From NCBI RefSeq assembly GCF_020520425.1, contig NC_079487.1:134748385-134812384 (forward strand): 64,000 nucleotides of DNA. Reading direction: 5' to 3'. Positions 45,805-57,640 of this stretch are shown here, one piece after another; position 1 is the stretch's first letter, and each line of letters begins with the position of its first letter. The position numbers and the translations under genes were made by a program. This DNA is from Spinacia oleracea. Lineage: Eukaryota; Streptophyta; Magnoliopsida; Caryophyllales; Amaranthaceae. The notes beneath the pieces were generated by a model that saw only the letters and a program-made list of their open reading frames with translations, did no database searches and was not told the origin of the DNA.

Positions 45805-46272
45805 TCAGCTCCTCATAAAACACCAACCACACACACCAACACTAACAGATACACAGATAAAGCAGCCAATCATCAGAATCAGGCAATACGCACGCGCCGC
45901 CTCAGCTTCTTCTTTGGCGGTGTTAGCCTCAACTTTTCTTTTCATCGCGGCAACAACTGCTGTAGCCTTCGCTTCTCTTTCTGCCGCAACCACCGCAGCC
46001 GCCTCGGCCTCAGCCTCAATTTTATCAATACATATCTGACAAAGATATGGCGAAGTTTCCATTTCCGTTTTCAATTGGCCTTGTTGTCTTCCTCCTCTGT
46101 AGTATAAAGCAATATCTTTGTGATTGGACACCCAATCGTCATCCATGAGTTCCGCTACTACGTGTTTCATGACGATTTTGCAGATTTTCCAGCAGATTTT
46201 ACGTCTTATGCCTACTTTCGTTGTGTTAACTGTCATTGCAATTGTAGCACCGCAACGTTGGCAACGACCCAT
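45805..46272 (-). CDS. Uncharacterised 155-aa Cys/Ala-rich protein with C-terminal membrane segment
   Basis: A single open frame starting MGRCQRCGATIAMTVNTTKV. Two CxxC pairs, CQRC (4-7) and CQIC, could bind zinc. A long Ala/Glu/Lys helix (EAEAEAAAVVAAEREAKA) follows, then a strongly hydrophobic tail LILMIGCFICVSVSVG that would anchor the protein in a membrane with its bulk in the cytosol. I do not recognise the family. Splice-like signals upstream (donor GATCGAG|GTACGA near 47270, acceptor CAACTAG near 46290) could give a 5'UTR exon. A CACTA-type terminus lies 320 bases upstream, so the frame could instead be cargo or remnant of a transposon. Lineage-specific or spurious are both possible. 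Confidence 0.4.
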   Translation of the reverse strand: MGRCQRCGATIAMTVNTTKVGIRRKICWKICKIVMKHVVAELMDDDWVSNHKDIALYYRGGRQQGQLKTEMETSPYLCQICIDKIEAEAEAAAVVAAEREAKATAVVAAMKRKVEANTAKEEAEAARAYCLILMIGCFICVSVSVGVCGWCFMRS

Positions 46273-46439
46273 GGTTCAATACTTAGCTAGTTGCTACTTC
46301 TTCTGTCGTCAAAAAATAACAAATGTCAGTTTGTTATTAAAACAATATAATCGGCATCGCTTATTAACAAGTAAAAATATCGTATCCAGTGCACAATGCT
46401 TAACACGACACCTAAATTACAACCTAGATATTCACCACA

Positions 46440-46594
46440 ACTTTGTTTTCCCGTGGAAAATATCTAGCCACACTCACTTGTGTCATAGGAGTGTCTAATT
46501 TAATTTCTCGTGGCTGCATAGCATAGCCATGGACCCGTTTTAATTACTTGTGCCACGATTCTTTCCGTGGCACGTGCAAGTGAGGTTTGTAGTG
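46440..46594. mobile_element. CACTA-type (En/Spm) terminus with subterminal repeats
   Basis: Read inward on the minus strand from 46594 the sequence is CACTACAAACCTCACTTGCA, the start expected of an En/Spm element. It is followed by an inverted subterminal pair GTGCCACG / CGTGGCAC and more CGTGG words. No partner end was found on the other side, so the element is either truncated or its second end is too diverged to see. Confidence 0.45.
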
Positions 46595-48764
46595 TTAATA
46601 AGTACTGCGTACATAGTAATGTGTATTTTTCTTCTGGCTCATTCACACATAAAAAATTAAAATCCAACAACTAAATTACAACTTTGATGCATATATATAA
46701 TTTATGTGATACTACGTACAAATTAAAAGCAAGGGACCATAATAATAAGAATCCAAAGTACAACATGAAAGAGAATAGTTTGTTACAACAAATGCGTTAC
46801 TAGACTTAGGTGGAGTTGTTATGTTGCCAATCCATTAAAAAAATTATGACACTTTTTACCAGTAACAAATCCTATGTGGTAATACTGATGTAGTAGCACA
46901 ACAAAAACTACGTTATCGAATTAAACATGGAGTTTTAAAATACGTACACAATTGCTACATAGTTAAAGTTTCATTTTGTTATTAAAAAAAAAAGTAATTT
47001 TTACGTACGTCGTCTCAACGAGGATTTGGCATGCGCTCTTGCTTTTACAAAAACATCATTTACAATAGTTGTTGTGTAATTTATAATACACTTTTTTTAT
47101 GGCACATTAGAATTTTATTTCATAAGCTATAACTGTTTAGAAAAGACGGTAACTTTTTTTGCGACAGTCTTAGTATGGTATATGTGATTAATGATCATAT
47201 ATATTAGTACTACGTATATAACATGTAGTATGGAATTATCAAGAATGAGAAAGATATAGATTGTCGTACCTCGATCGATAAATGAAATCGAATGGTAGGT
47301 TTTTGTGAAGAGGATAGCTAATTATTAAGCTAGAATTTTGAAGAGATTGCCACCGTATCAGTGAAGAGCTTTTCAAAGAGTTTATTCTAATTGTTTTTAT
47401 GCCAAGAATATCTCTGAAGAGAAAGTTCTCGTAGCAACTTCCTTATATAATGGGATTTTCTTCACTCACTTTTCTCACTTTCTGCCTATTATATGTTCTC
47501 CGTACTTGACAACTCAAATTCATGCATGCATGCACCACGCTTACTATAATGGTAGTAATAAAATCATTACCCAAGCTAAAATTATACAAATTCTTGTAAA
47601 AATCGAGGAGTTGTCATATAATCAGACCATACGTCATGGCACCCACCTTTTTCGATGTTATCTAGTCGGTAAAAGTGGTTGTAGGTCGTGTCAGGCCTCG
47701 TGTTGAGCATACTTGTCTTAGGCTTTAATGGTTCAAGCCTACTAGTTGCGTGTCGTACCGTGCCAAAATTTTCTAAAGGGCAACCCTGGAACAGGACCCC
47801 AACCCATGTGACATGCTTACGTACCTGAACATAATTTCACTCAATTTAACTTGTTTTGCCGTGTTGGATCCTGTCGTGTCGGATCGTGGCGGGTTTTTGT
47901 GCTTTTTGAAAAATGCGGTCGGGCACAACCCACGACTTCGTCCCGTGCCTGATCATGATTTTTCTGTGCCGTGTTTTTTTCGTGATAGGTCATGTCGTGT
48001 CTGGCCGCCCCATCTTAATGACAATTAATTGCTAACGGTCTGATAGGAGACTATCTAACTAAGAAAATAATTGTAAGAGAATGTAATTAGGAATATCCCA
48101 GACCAATAACGATGAGACAACAATATAGAGAAAACATTAAATTTCCATTTCTTCACCCCTCAAACGATTAATATTAAATTAATTATACATACCATAGTTT
48201 AAGGGGCAGCATTAAAAAGCGTCGTATAACTACGTAAGGAGACGATTTGAAATATGCCCTAAAATTATGGTTGGACGTTGGTGTACGTCTAAGAGGCGGC
48301 ATTTCGACAAACAATAGGCTGCCTTAACTAAAAAAATATGACCCAATCTCTCATCTTACAACTTGACAAAGGTAGTTAGTAAGAATTTCTTACGTATTAT
48401 ATAATGACAAAATCTTTTTATTCCAAAACAACACACAAAAATCATAACACTGGGAGTCTGTGATAAACACGATACGACATGATATACCACGTTGTTGTGC
48501 AAGTTGGGCCATGAATCGTGTCTATCGGGGGTGAAGCATAGTGAAGGCCTAGGTAGCCCCCCTGAAAGCCCAACCGCCCCTATTAAATAAAAGACTAACA
48601 AGTTAACAATAGATAGTTTTCTATTGGACTGACCCCTCTAAGCGGCTAAGCCCACTTGCTTAATTAGTGTTCGGTCCCCCTTGATAACTGAGTCTGACTT
48701 CGCCCCTGGTGTCTATGCTATGGGCTATGGGTTGTGGGCCTATGGTTGTTAGCTAGGACTTGTC
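46595..48764. other. Spacer with GC-rich repeat block
   Basis: At 47640-48010 there is a block of GTCGTGTC, GCCGTGTTGG and CGGGCACAACCCACG words resembling other GC-rich miniature elements, but without recognisable ends or target duplication. The rest is AT-rich with no supported gene. Confidence 0.5.
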
Positions 48765-50616
48765 TAGGAGTGTCAAATCGGGTCATCGGATCGGTTTCGG
48801 ATCGGTTATAAACGGTTCGGGTCCTGTCAAAATCGGATAATGTCGGGTGAATGTTTCTATCCGGGTCAATTCGGATCGGTTCGGATAACTTCGGGTTCGG
48901 GTGAAGTCGGATAATTAATTGTTTCGGGTTCGAGTCGGTTTCGGGTCGGGTAATTTCGGTTCGGCTAAATCTCGGGTTCGGTTTGAACCGGTTCGGGTTA
49001 AAAACGGTTTTGTGTCGGTTTATTTTGGTTCGGGTCTAGTTTGGTTCGGGTGCATATCGGATACGGTTGCATTTTGACCGGTTTACTGCGGGTACGGGTC
49101 ATGTTCGGATCGGATAAGTCTCGGGTTCGGGTGAATGTCGAATTCACTTAATATTTTAACCGGTTTACTGCTGGAATGTGTCATGTCTGGATCGGATAAA
49201 ATCTCGGTTTCGGGTCAAGTTTGGATCGTGAGTCTCGGGTTAGGGTCAAGTTCAGATCGGTCATACCTCGGATCCGGGTCAATTACATATTGAGTTTGCG
49301 GTTTGAGCTAGGATCGGGTTGGTAGTATTCTTATGTTTTATGGATCGAGTAACTATTGAGTTCACTATCAAATCATATCGCTTTATTATTCTAATATCTC
49401 ATGCCAAATAATGAATTTTTAGAATTCTACTTCCTCCGTCCAAAATTAACCTTTACACTTATCAAGATTCGTTGACACTAAATTTTACGGAGTAGAAGAT
49501 AAGTTATTGTTCATATAAATATTAATTTATTGTAAAAGTAGACGTGAAATGAGATAGTGAGATTCTCCGTATTATTTATTGAAATATAAATGTGGTAGAA
49601 GATAGTGTCATAGTGGAGGGTTAATACTTGTTTCCATAAAACTCAACCGAAGGATTGACATTACTTATTGCTTAAGAAAAAAAAAAAATGTGATAGAAGA
49701 TAGTGGAGTGTTAAGTAAAATAAATGTGATAGAAGATATCTAAATTAAGTAAAAGTGAACTTATAAAGTTAAATTTAGACAATTAAATATCCCAACAATG
49801 AATATTGTAATTGTCTGAAAGTTACATTTTCGCTCTAACGTAATAATGATTAACAAATGTTTTGAAGTATAATATTTGTAGAACCAAACTTCATCAACTA
49901 AGTTCTTGGTTGATTAAATAATACTGAAATGGGAAGACCAAAGATATAAAAAACTAGTATTGTAATTTTTAATTAATTTCATGCTGTGTTATAATGTTTA
50001 AGACCTTTAATTATATGGGAATAATGACAATAAATTAGCTATGATATGACAAAAATGTGTATATCGAGTTGGAGTTTAGGTAATTAATAGTTCACTTGTT
50101 TAGGTGAGTCATATTAATAATGAGTAGACTAAATTTTAGTTGGATCAAATCGGATAGAATAAAATCGAGTATGGGTAGTTACTTTTTGGCTATCGGGTTA
50201 AATCGAGTCGGGTTATTTTTGGATGCCGGGTACATTCAAGTCGGATAGGTGATAATTCGGTTGAAAGTCGGTTTCGGGTTCATTCGGATCGGGTCAAGAA
50301 CAATGCGGGTTAAATCGGATATCGGGTTTTATCGGTTCGGGTCGATTGCAGTTGTTATCGGGTAAAATCGGATTACGGATTGCTATCGGGTCGGATGCGG
50401 GTTCGGTTTGGTTAAAGCTAATCGGGTACTAATCGGGTTACGAGTCTCCTCGGGTTGTTAGCGGATCGGGTTCGAGTCTTTGATTCACGGGTCAAATCGG
50501 ATTTCGGATCAATGTCGGATCGGTTCGGATCTGATTCAAGAGCCTCTACTTCTCGGATATATTCGGTTCGGATGTCGGTCGGTTTCTCGGATCGGGTCAA
50601 TTTATGACAGGCCCTA
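48765..50616. mobile_element. 1.85-kb composite hAT-like element with CGG-rich arms
   Basis: It begins TAGGAGTGTCAAATCGGGTC and its right end, read inward, is TAGGGCCTGTCATAAATTGA. A perfect 8-bp duplication GACTTGTC flanks it (48757-48764 and 50617-50624). Left (48765-49330) and right (50160-50616) arms consist of densely repeated ATCGGGTTCGG / TCGGATCGG words. The centre is AT-rich and starts with a Stowaway-like end (CTTCCTCCGTCC near 49431), so another element may be nested inside. No transposase frame is visible. Confidence 0.82.
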
Positions 50617-50624
50617 GACTTGTC

Positions 50625-51692
50625 CAAACCCGTTCTTAGATATGGATTGTCGTTTGAAAATTGTAGCACAATGAGGATTATGGGTAGAAGACCGGGCCTT
50701 GCTAGTAGCCAACACTTGGGCATGTAAACCCGGCGCCAACACTTTTACTGGTAAGGGTTGTGCAAGTTCGGGTTCTGTTAAATTTCAGAGAAATGTGAAA
50801 TAAACCTGGGCAATCCAATAAGGAGGAGAGCTCGGTCCATTTTTATGCCCAATAAAGGTTCCACACTAGGTTGGTATTTTCTCTCATGTCTCACCAATGT
50901 GGGACAACTCACATGTGGGCAATCACATGCGGACAACAAAGAGTTTCAACAGGTTCAATTATCCATATTATTGAGAATTTGGTACGGGTAATTGGTACAT
51001 TTGATCGGCAATGCTACCCTAAATTGTATCCAAAACTTGAAACGCTTCTTCGGTGATTGAGCTCTGTTTGATTTGGTGTAAAACGTTTTCTTGGAAAACG
51101 ATTATTTGTTTTTCAATCTTTTATGTTGTTTGGTTTGGCAAGGAACGAAAAATAATTATCCATAACTCCTTCAATTGTGGAAAAACCTTTTTCCGTTTGT
51201 AAGGAACCGAAACCACTTTTATTCCTTACTTCTCTTTTCGTTTTTCCCATCAATCTTTTCTCATCTTCTCCAATTTTACTTTTTATATTAATTTTCTTAT
51301 ACGGAACCAAATATATAAAAACTAGTTTGGAATTGTGTTTTTCATTGGATAATTATTTTGCGCCAAAACTCACTGAAAACATATATCAAATCAAACGGAG
51401 CTTAAGTCTTTTCATTTCGGTTCAGGGTGAGCGCAATATTTAAGGCTTGCAAAGGAAAAACAATTCAATTTTGGTTTGTGTAATAGTTTATGTTCAATTT
51501 TACGTAAAATTAATTCCTGAGTAAATAATCTCTTCCGTCCAAATTAATTAGTGTAACTTTATTTTACGTTTATCATGGCACAATTTTGACCCATTTGTCC
51601 ATTTGTTCTACTTTGTTCTTAGTACTCAGATTAAGATTAAGATTGGCCCATTTAATGATTTAAATTACCAGCATTAGAGGACTTGTATATGC
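50625..51692. other. Intergenic, nothing recognised
   Basis: AT-rich sequence; only short open frames without similarity to anything I know. An isolated TCTTCCGTCCAAATTAATTA near 51531 may be a lone MITE end. Confidence 0.45.
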
Positions 51693-51701
51693 GTCTTTGT
51701 C

Positions 51702-53204
51702 CGCAAATTTTTGGCTATACCCGGGTACAGCCAAAGCTGGCTGTACCCCCATCCAAAATGATGTCGTTTGTGTTGTTTAAAATGAACATTAATATACTGG
51801 TACAAAAATGAACATTTACTATTTCGGAAATGAACATTTATTTATTTATTTGGAATGAACATTTACTATTTTGGAAATGAACATTTATTTATTTATTTGG
51901 AAATAAACTACAAAAATGAACATTTACTATTTCGAAAATGAACATTTTTTTATTTATTTGGAAATAAACAATATAGGCTCTTGTAAAAACATAAAAGACC
52001 AATGAAGTGAACAATTTCATTATGAACATTAACCATATATTTATTGTGAACAAACAAATAAACAAAAAAGAACAAATAATTCAACAAAAAAGAACAAACA
52101 ATATAAAAAAGAACATAAAATTCCAGAAAAAAGAACAACCAATACAACAATTATGAACAATTTTATGATGAATTTTAAAGCCAACATGAAAGAACAAACA
52201 ATACAACAAGAAAGAACAAATACTGGTACAAAAATGAACATTTACTATTACGGAAATAAACATTTATTTATTTATTTGGAATGAACATTTACTATTTTGG
52301 AAATGAACATTTATTTATTTATTTGGAAATAAACTACAAAAATGAACATTTACTATTTCGGAAATGAACATTTATTTATTTATTTGGAATAAACATTTAC
52401 TATTTTGGAAATGAACATTTATTTATTTATTTGGAATGAACATTTACTATTTTGGAAATGAACATTTATTTATTTATTTGGAAATAAACAATATAGGCGC
52501 TTGTAAAAACATAAAAGACCAATGAAGTGAACAATTTCATTATGAATTTTAAAGCCAACATGAAAGAACAAACAATACAACAAGAAATAACAAACAATAA
52601 AGCAGATAATTATTATGAACAAACAAATAAACAAGAAAGAGCAAATAATTCAACAAAAAAGAACAAACAATATAAAAAAGAACATAAAATTCCAGAAAAA
52701 AGAACAAACAATGCAACAATTATGAACAATTTTATGATGAATTTTAAAGCCAACATGAAAGAACAAACAATACAACAATAAGTTTGATGAATACAAGAAA
52801 GAACAAACAATACAACAAGAAAGAACAAACAATACAAAAAGAAAGAATAAAAGATTAATGAAAAGTTTAATTATGAACATTAACCATATGATTATTATAA
52901 ACAAACAAATAAACAAGAAAGAACAAACAATATAAAAAAGAACATAAAATTCCAGAAGAAAGAACAAAAAATACAACAATTATGAAAATTTGATGATGAA
53001 TTTAAAAAACAACATGAAAGAACAAACAGTACAACAAGAATGAACAAACAGTACAACAAGAAAAAACAAACAATACAATAAGAATGAACAAACAGTACAA
53101 TAAAAAAGAACAAACAGTCGACAAGTATGAACAAACAATATGAGCGCGTCGTTTTTGGGGTACAGCCAGAGCTGGCTGTACCCGGATACAACAGTTAGCG
53201 ATAT
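51702..53204. mobile_element. 1.5-kb AT-rich element with palindromic ends
   Basis: The left end has CCGGGTACAGCC-AAAGC-TGGCTGTACCC and the right end GGGTACAGCCAG-AG-CTGGCTGTACCC, so the two ends form inverted repeats and each folds into a hairpin. A 9-bp direct repeat GTCTTTGTC flanks it (51693-51701, 53205-53213), consistent with a Mutator-like insertion. The left interior is a tandem array of ATGAACATTTACTATTT and TTTATTTATTTGGAA units (51800-52490), the right of GAACAAACAATACAACAAGA units. It is non-coding; a second copy of its right end is at 1-352. Confidence 0.75.
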
Positions 53205-53951
53205 GTCTTTGTCAATGGGACTTAGTCGTTGCAGGATCAGACATGGAACAAGGCCCATAGACAATGGACTACGGCCCATTACTGTCCAACCTGACTACCT
53301 AAGTACTTCAGCAAAAATAAGCAAGTCAAGCAACTACTCAACTAGCCAACTATACATCTTTTCAAGTCGAATTTACTTTGCATTATTTAGCAAAAACACA
53401 CACACGCTCACAAACACAATTGAATTTTTGAATCAATTACTACCTCCGTTTTAAAATGATATTTACAGTTATTATTTACACAAATATTAAAATAAAAGAA
53501 GATGATTGCGTAAAAAGAAATAAAATACTCCGTATAAAATATGAATAAAGTAAGAAAATTGTGTAAAAAAATGAGTGCGTATAAGGAAAAAAAATCAATA
53601 AACTAAGAGAAATTGAGTACTTGATTATGTTCTCCTAATTTCGACTTTTAGGCGTTGCATATGTCATTTATGATCTTAAACAGGCATTACTCAAATTTGG
53701 ATTACCTTACTCTTCCTCTTTACTAAACATTATCCCTCCAAAATGGACTTCTTCAATTCACCCCCAACGTTTCTTGACCTTTCTCTCTCGTTTCGTCCCT
53801 TCTATCTTACTTATCCACACTTGAGTGTAAATGTTCACGTTATCTTTTGACTTTGATATAGTAACACCTTTTAATTCCACTATTAGCTATTTGTCTAAGA
53901 TCACTTTGGCTATTTCATGTAAAGAAACATATGCAAGCAAAATCATGGCAC

Positions 53952-54280
53952 TAAAGATGGCCGTGCCCCGTCCCACGGCCAGAGGTCCGACCCGACCCAT
54001 CTCGATGAAAGCCCGGCCCGGGTACAAAATAATACGGCTCGGCATGAGCACAAGTCGTGTGACGGAAACGGGCCGAATTTTTTGGAAAAGGCACTCAAAA
54101 CTCAGCAGAATTAGGCTTAGGCACGACAACCCGATCCGACAACCTATGGTATTGGGTCATGACTGGGCCCTGTTTTTAAACTATTCAGCCCAACCCGACA
54201 TGGCACGAAATAGAGTGGGTTTGGTTTGGGCCCGGTCCGTTCAGGCATACGGCCCGAAGCCCGGACCATGACCATCTTTA
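53952..54280. mobile_element. GC-rich miniature element downstream of the p24 gene
   Basis: Ends TAAAGATGGCCGTGCCC and CATGACCATCTTTA are inverted repeats; the body has CCCGGCCCGGG, GGCTCGGCATGAGCAC and ACCCGACATGGCACG words. No target duplication could be matched. Open frames on both strands across it are compositional. Confidence 0.6.
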
Positions 54281-54570
54281 ACTGTAACTCTATAAGTACC
54301 TACTAAAACTGGTCGTTCCTACTTCCTAGTGCAAGGAATGCTATACACAAAACAAGTTGGTAGTCGCTTGCATACAACTCAACATAAACCCTGAGATAGC
54401 AAGGTCGATCTGGTGCTTGCTAAATTTGAAGAGCAATTTCATACCACTGCGTATATAAATTAATGTTTTGTAAAGAACTAAAAAGTTTAGGTAACTTAAT
54501 TACAAGGAAAAGAGGGCTCAAAGTTCTGAAAGAAGACTACTCAGTAATGCGATAAAGAAGAAGACATGTA

Positions 54571-56349
54571 CTATATAAGTTTCTTTTTCTGAAAATAGCT
54601 CTTCAGATACCACACTTGGAAAACTGAAGCCGTAATACCCACGCAAAGGGACACAATACTTAACCAAGCAACTCTAGCATTGGTTTTTTCACTTACTTCC
54701 CTCATTCCGGCTTCCCTGTGAAAAATGATTCAACACATCATATGAATATGTTATAAATCTTATACTTCTTCGGTTCCGAAAATATCGCACCATTTATTTT
54801 TTACCCTATTCACACTACGACTTTGATCATTTTTTGTGATTCGTTCATAAGAAAATTTTAGTCGTGTGGGGTTAGGTTAGATTCATATCGATATATATTT
54901 TCTAAATATTAATTTTTTATAATTTTTACTATACATGATTTTAGATATTAAGAGTCAAAGTATTGGTTAGAAGAGTAAAAGTCAACCACGGGGTTAGGAA
55001 ATAATTTATAACTACATAATGTATATATGAGCGACAGACATTAGGGGTGAGCAAAATTCGGGTCGGGCTGAGCTTTAACACAATAATTATGCCCAAATCC
55101 ATAAATTTGGTGCGGGTTTTGCGACTTCTGGCCGGTGTCGGGTTTTGGTCGAAAATGCATATTTTAGGGTGCCCAAACTTGTACTTTAACAGATTAGAAA
55201 CTAACCCTAACAGGCTAATTTATTTTTCCATTCTCTCTGGTCCTCCTCCACTGTCATTCTCTTAGCTAGTACTCCGCAGCCACCATAAAGAAAAATAAAA
55301 ATAAAACAAAAATGAATTCGCCATTATCATACTGGAGTATTCTAGTGTGTTACCTTCAAAAATCAACATGAAAAACGCCATTATCAAGTGCTTAATTGTT
55401 ACTTTAAAAATACATATTGCCGCAATCTTCACCTTCAACTGTTTTAAGTGGTTGTTAATCTCCTCCTTTTTTCCAGTTAAATGCGTGTGGTCATATTTTG
55501 ATGATTCTTTTTTCTGGGTTTTGAAGATGTTAGGTGTTTGAATTAAATTAAATTGATTTTTGAAATTGATAGTTTTTCCCTTAATTTTAGCCGAGTGATC
55601 TGGTTCCAAAAGATTAGACCAGCGTGGATGTGAAGTGAGAGAGGGTACCTGGATTTCAAATAGAGTAGATTCTGATGAATTGATTCAACTGCTGCTTCAA
55701 GTTTTGCGAATTCAAGTTCAACACCCTACACAAGTGAAACAAGAGCAATAATCAGCACCTAAAAATGCCGATTGCCAATCCATGGGAGTTAGGAATGTTA
55801 CCTCAATATGCTCCTTCTTTGCAACAGACTCCCAGTCTTTAGCAGCAATCCCAATTTTCCAGTCAAGATTCAGCGTTGCAGATTCGTGATTACCCTCAAC
55901 CCAGAAACAAGCTACATAGCTACCAATTTCACTGGTTGTAAACGCAAACTGACCATAAGTCACATTTTCTCTATGGTAAAGATTGTTTCCATAGGGAGAT
56001 GTCACCTGAAATACTAATCAATTCATCAATTACTCTCAAAATTCAATCATTCTAATTCAATAATTCAAATTCATTAACCTAAACCCAGAACATCACAAAA
56101 TTACTGAGTAATAATAATACGATTCGGGAAGAAGAAGGAGAAGAAGACCTTAGCAGAAACAGCGGGAGGCGCGCGGCCTTGTTCATCGATGATAACATAA
56201 TCAGCAACGACGACGGTATTAGTCTGGATCTCTTCAGAAACGCACTTAGTACCAGTACTTGGTAGATTCACCCAGATTCCTTCAGAAATATGACTGTTCA
56301 TCGTCAAGCTTAGTAACACACCAACTACTAGTACTGTACACCAACTCAT
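54571..56349 (-). CDS. p24-delta type transmembrane emp24 cargo receptor
   Basis: Four exons, in phase: 56349-56149, 56005-55802, 55725-55649, 54715-54571, giving 208 aa. A signal peptide ([20 protein letters not shown]) is followed by the GOLD domain, with [20 protein letters not shown] opening it, then a coiled coil ([20 protein letters not shown]) and one membrane span at about 176-198 ([20 protein letters not shown]). The cytosolic tail YFQKKKLI carries the aromatic COPII signal (YF) and a dilysine KKxx COPI signal, exactly as in p24-delta proteins that cycle between ER and Golgi as cargo receptors, for example for ER-retrieval receptor and GPI-protein traffic. An upstream in-frame ATG at 56445 would add a 12-lysine run from a CTT microsatellite in front of the signal peptide, so the later start is preferred. 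Confidence 0.94.
55041..55180. mobile_element. CGGG-rich element fragment in p24 intron 3
   Basis: It begins TTAGGGGTGAGCAAAATTCG, continues GGTCGGGC, and carries AATTTGGTGCGGGTTTTGCG and GGTCGAAAATGCATATTTTA words shared with the NT-C2 intron elements. The right end is not recognisable, so it is probably truncated. Confidence 0.55.
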
Positions 56350-56395
56350 CTCTCTTTCTCTCTCTTCTTCTTGCCCTTGCCTGGAAAAGAAAACC

Positions 56396-56429
56396 TTCTT
56401 CTTCTTCTTCTTCTTCTTCTTCTTCTTCT
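56396..56429. repeat. CTT microsatellite in the p24 5'UTR
   Basis: About eleven CTT units on the plus strand (GAA/AAG on the transcript). It would encode polylysine if translation began at the upstream ATG; it is better read as leader sequence. Confidence 0.85.
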
Positions 56430-56710
56430 TTACTTCATGATTCATGGATTTCTCTTCTTCTTTATTTAATTTCAGACACGTACTCCCATCCTACGTGGCG
56501 TTTCCGTCTCCAATTACCTCATGCCACCTGTCCCTTGGATTGTACACGTGGGCGGTTACTTTATTTTTATGTTTAAAAATACACCTACCCCATCGGCCCA
56601 TTTCTTCAAGCATTTAAGTCCAATGTGAAATCTTTGGGCTAAATAACTTTCAAGGACAAGCTCACATTAACTGAAAATGACTATTTTCCAGTACGAACAA
56701 CAGCAGGAAG

Positions 56711-56944
56711 TGGATCTGATCAAAAGGCGGATCGGGTTCGGATTCAGGCCAGGCTGAGACATAAAATCAGCTCGTGTGTCAGATCAAGATTCCGGCTGAT
56801 TTTTTGTGCCCAAAAGTGTAGTTTTGTGTTACCCAAAACCCTTGAAATTTTTAAATTTTCGGACAGGGGCCGAAAATTTAGCCTAAAAATTCTGCCCAAA
56901 CCGGCCAAAAGCCGGGCCGGAGCAGCGGGTCGGGCTCATGTCCA
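56711..56944. mobile_element. CGGG-rich miniature element upstream of the p24 gene
   Basis: It begins TGGATCTGATCAAAAGGCGG and ends GGGCTCATGTCCA, an imperfect version of the family ends, with AAAGCCGGGCCGGAGCAGCG inside. No matching target duplication was seen. Confidence 0.5.
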
Positions 56945-57640
56945 TTGCTGACTTTTTTTGAAGAAAGAATGGTGCATGATACAACTTTTACATGCAACGC
57001 ACAGCTTCATTAACTTTTATAAGCATTCAGTTTTATTTAAAGTGGACGTTAATTAAAAAGTATTGAGAATGTTGATTTTTAATTCAAACGGTTAAAAAAA
57101 ATGAGTTGCATTCAGATGCAATAAAAACAATAGAAAATATGACCACGTATTTACGCCATAATTAATATTTTAGAATCATTATGATTTCCAAGAAGTTGTA
57201 CAACTCAACTTAACAAAACAAAAAAAAAGCAAAAAAAATAAAAAAGTTTAGGAGAGAAAAAACTGTAAATATATAGATGCATTCCTCCGTAGTATAGTAC
57301 AATATCAAGCAGATTAAAAGGATTTGATCATCACGTTCTAAGACCAGATTCCATTGTAGTCTGTAGACGCAACTCAGGCAAGTTTGTTCCAGCAAATGAG
57401 CAAAATAAACAGTATGACCCCTGGAAAAGCCGCAAAATTCAAGGGAAGATAAGAAAAATCAAGAATGAAGTTTTATCTTTTAAGGCACTTTGATTATTGT
57501 CTAAACTAAGATTGGTATTATTCTTTTTTTACTAGATTTAAGTTCCATTAATGAGGACTTGAAAGATATAAAAATGTACAGTGCCTTATTTTGTCTGAAA
57601 GAAGAAACAGGATAGAAATCATACCGATTGTATTAGGGGT

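Noticed and set aside
51800-52490. CRISPR-like array of short repeats
   Set aside because: Repeats are contiguous and AT-rich with no unique spacers, inside a eukaryotic transposon-like element.
51950-53279. Several minus-strand open frames of 60-109 codons rich in Phe, Leu, Val and Cys, and similar ones at 60-369
   Set aside because: They come from the GAACAAACAATACAA repeat read on the complementary strand; overlapping frames look alike, as expected of a low-complexity repeat.
56101-56445. Upstream start that adds a polylysine run to the p24 protein
   Set aside because: It would bury the signal peptide; the 12-Lys tract is a CTT microsatellite in the leader.
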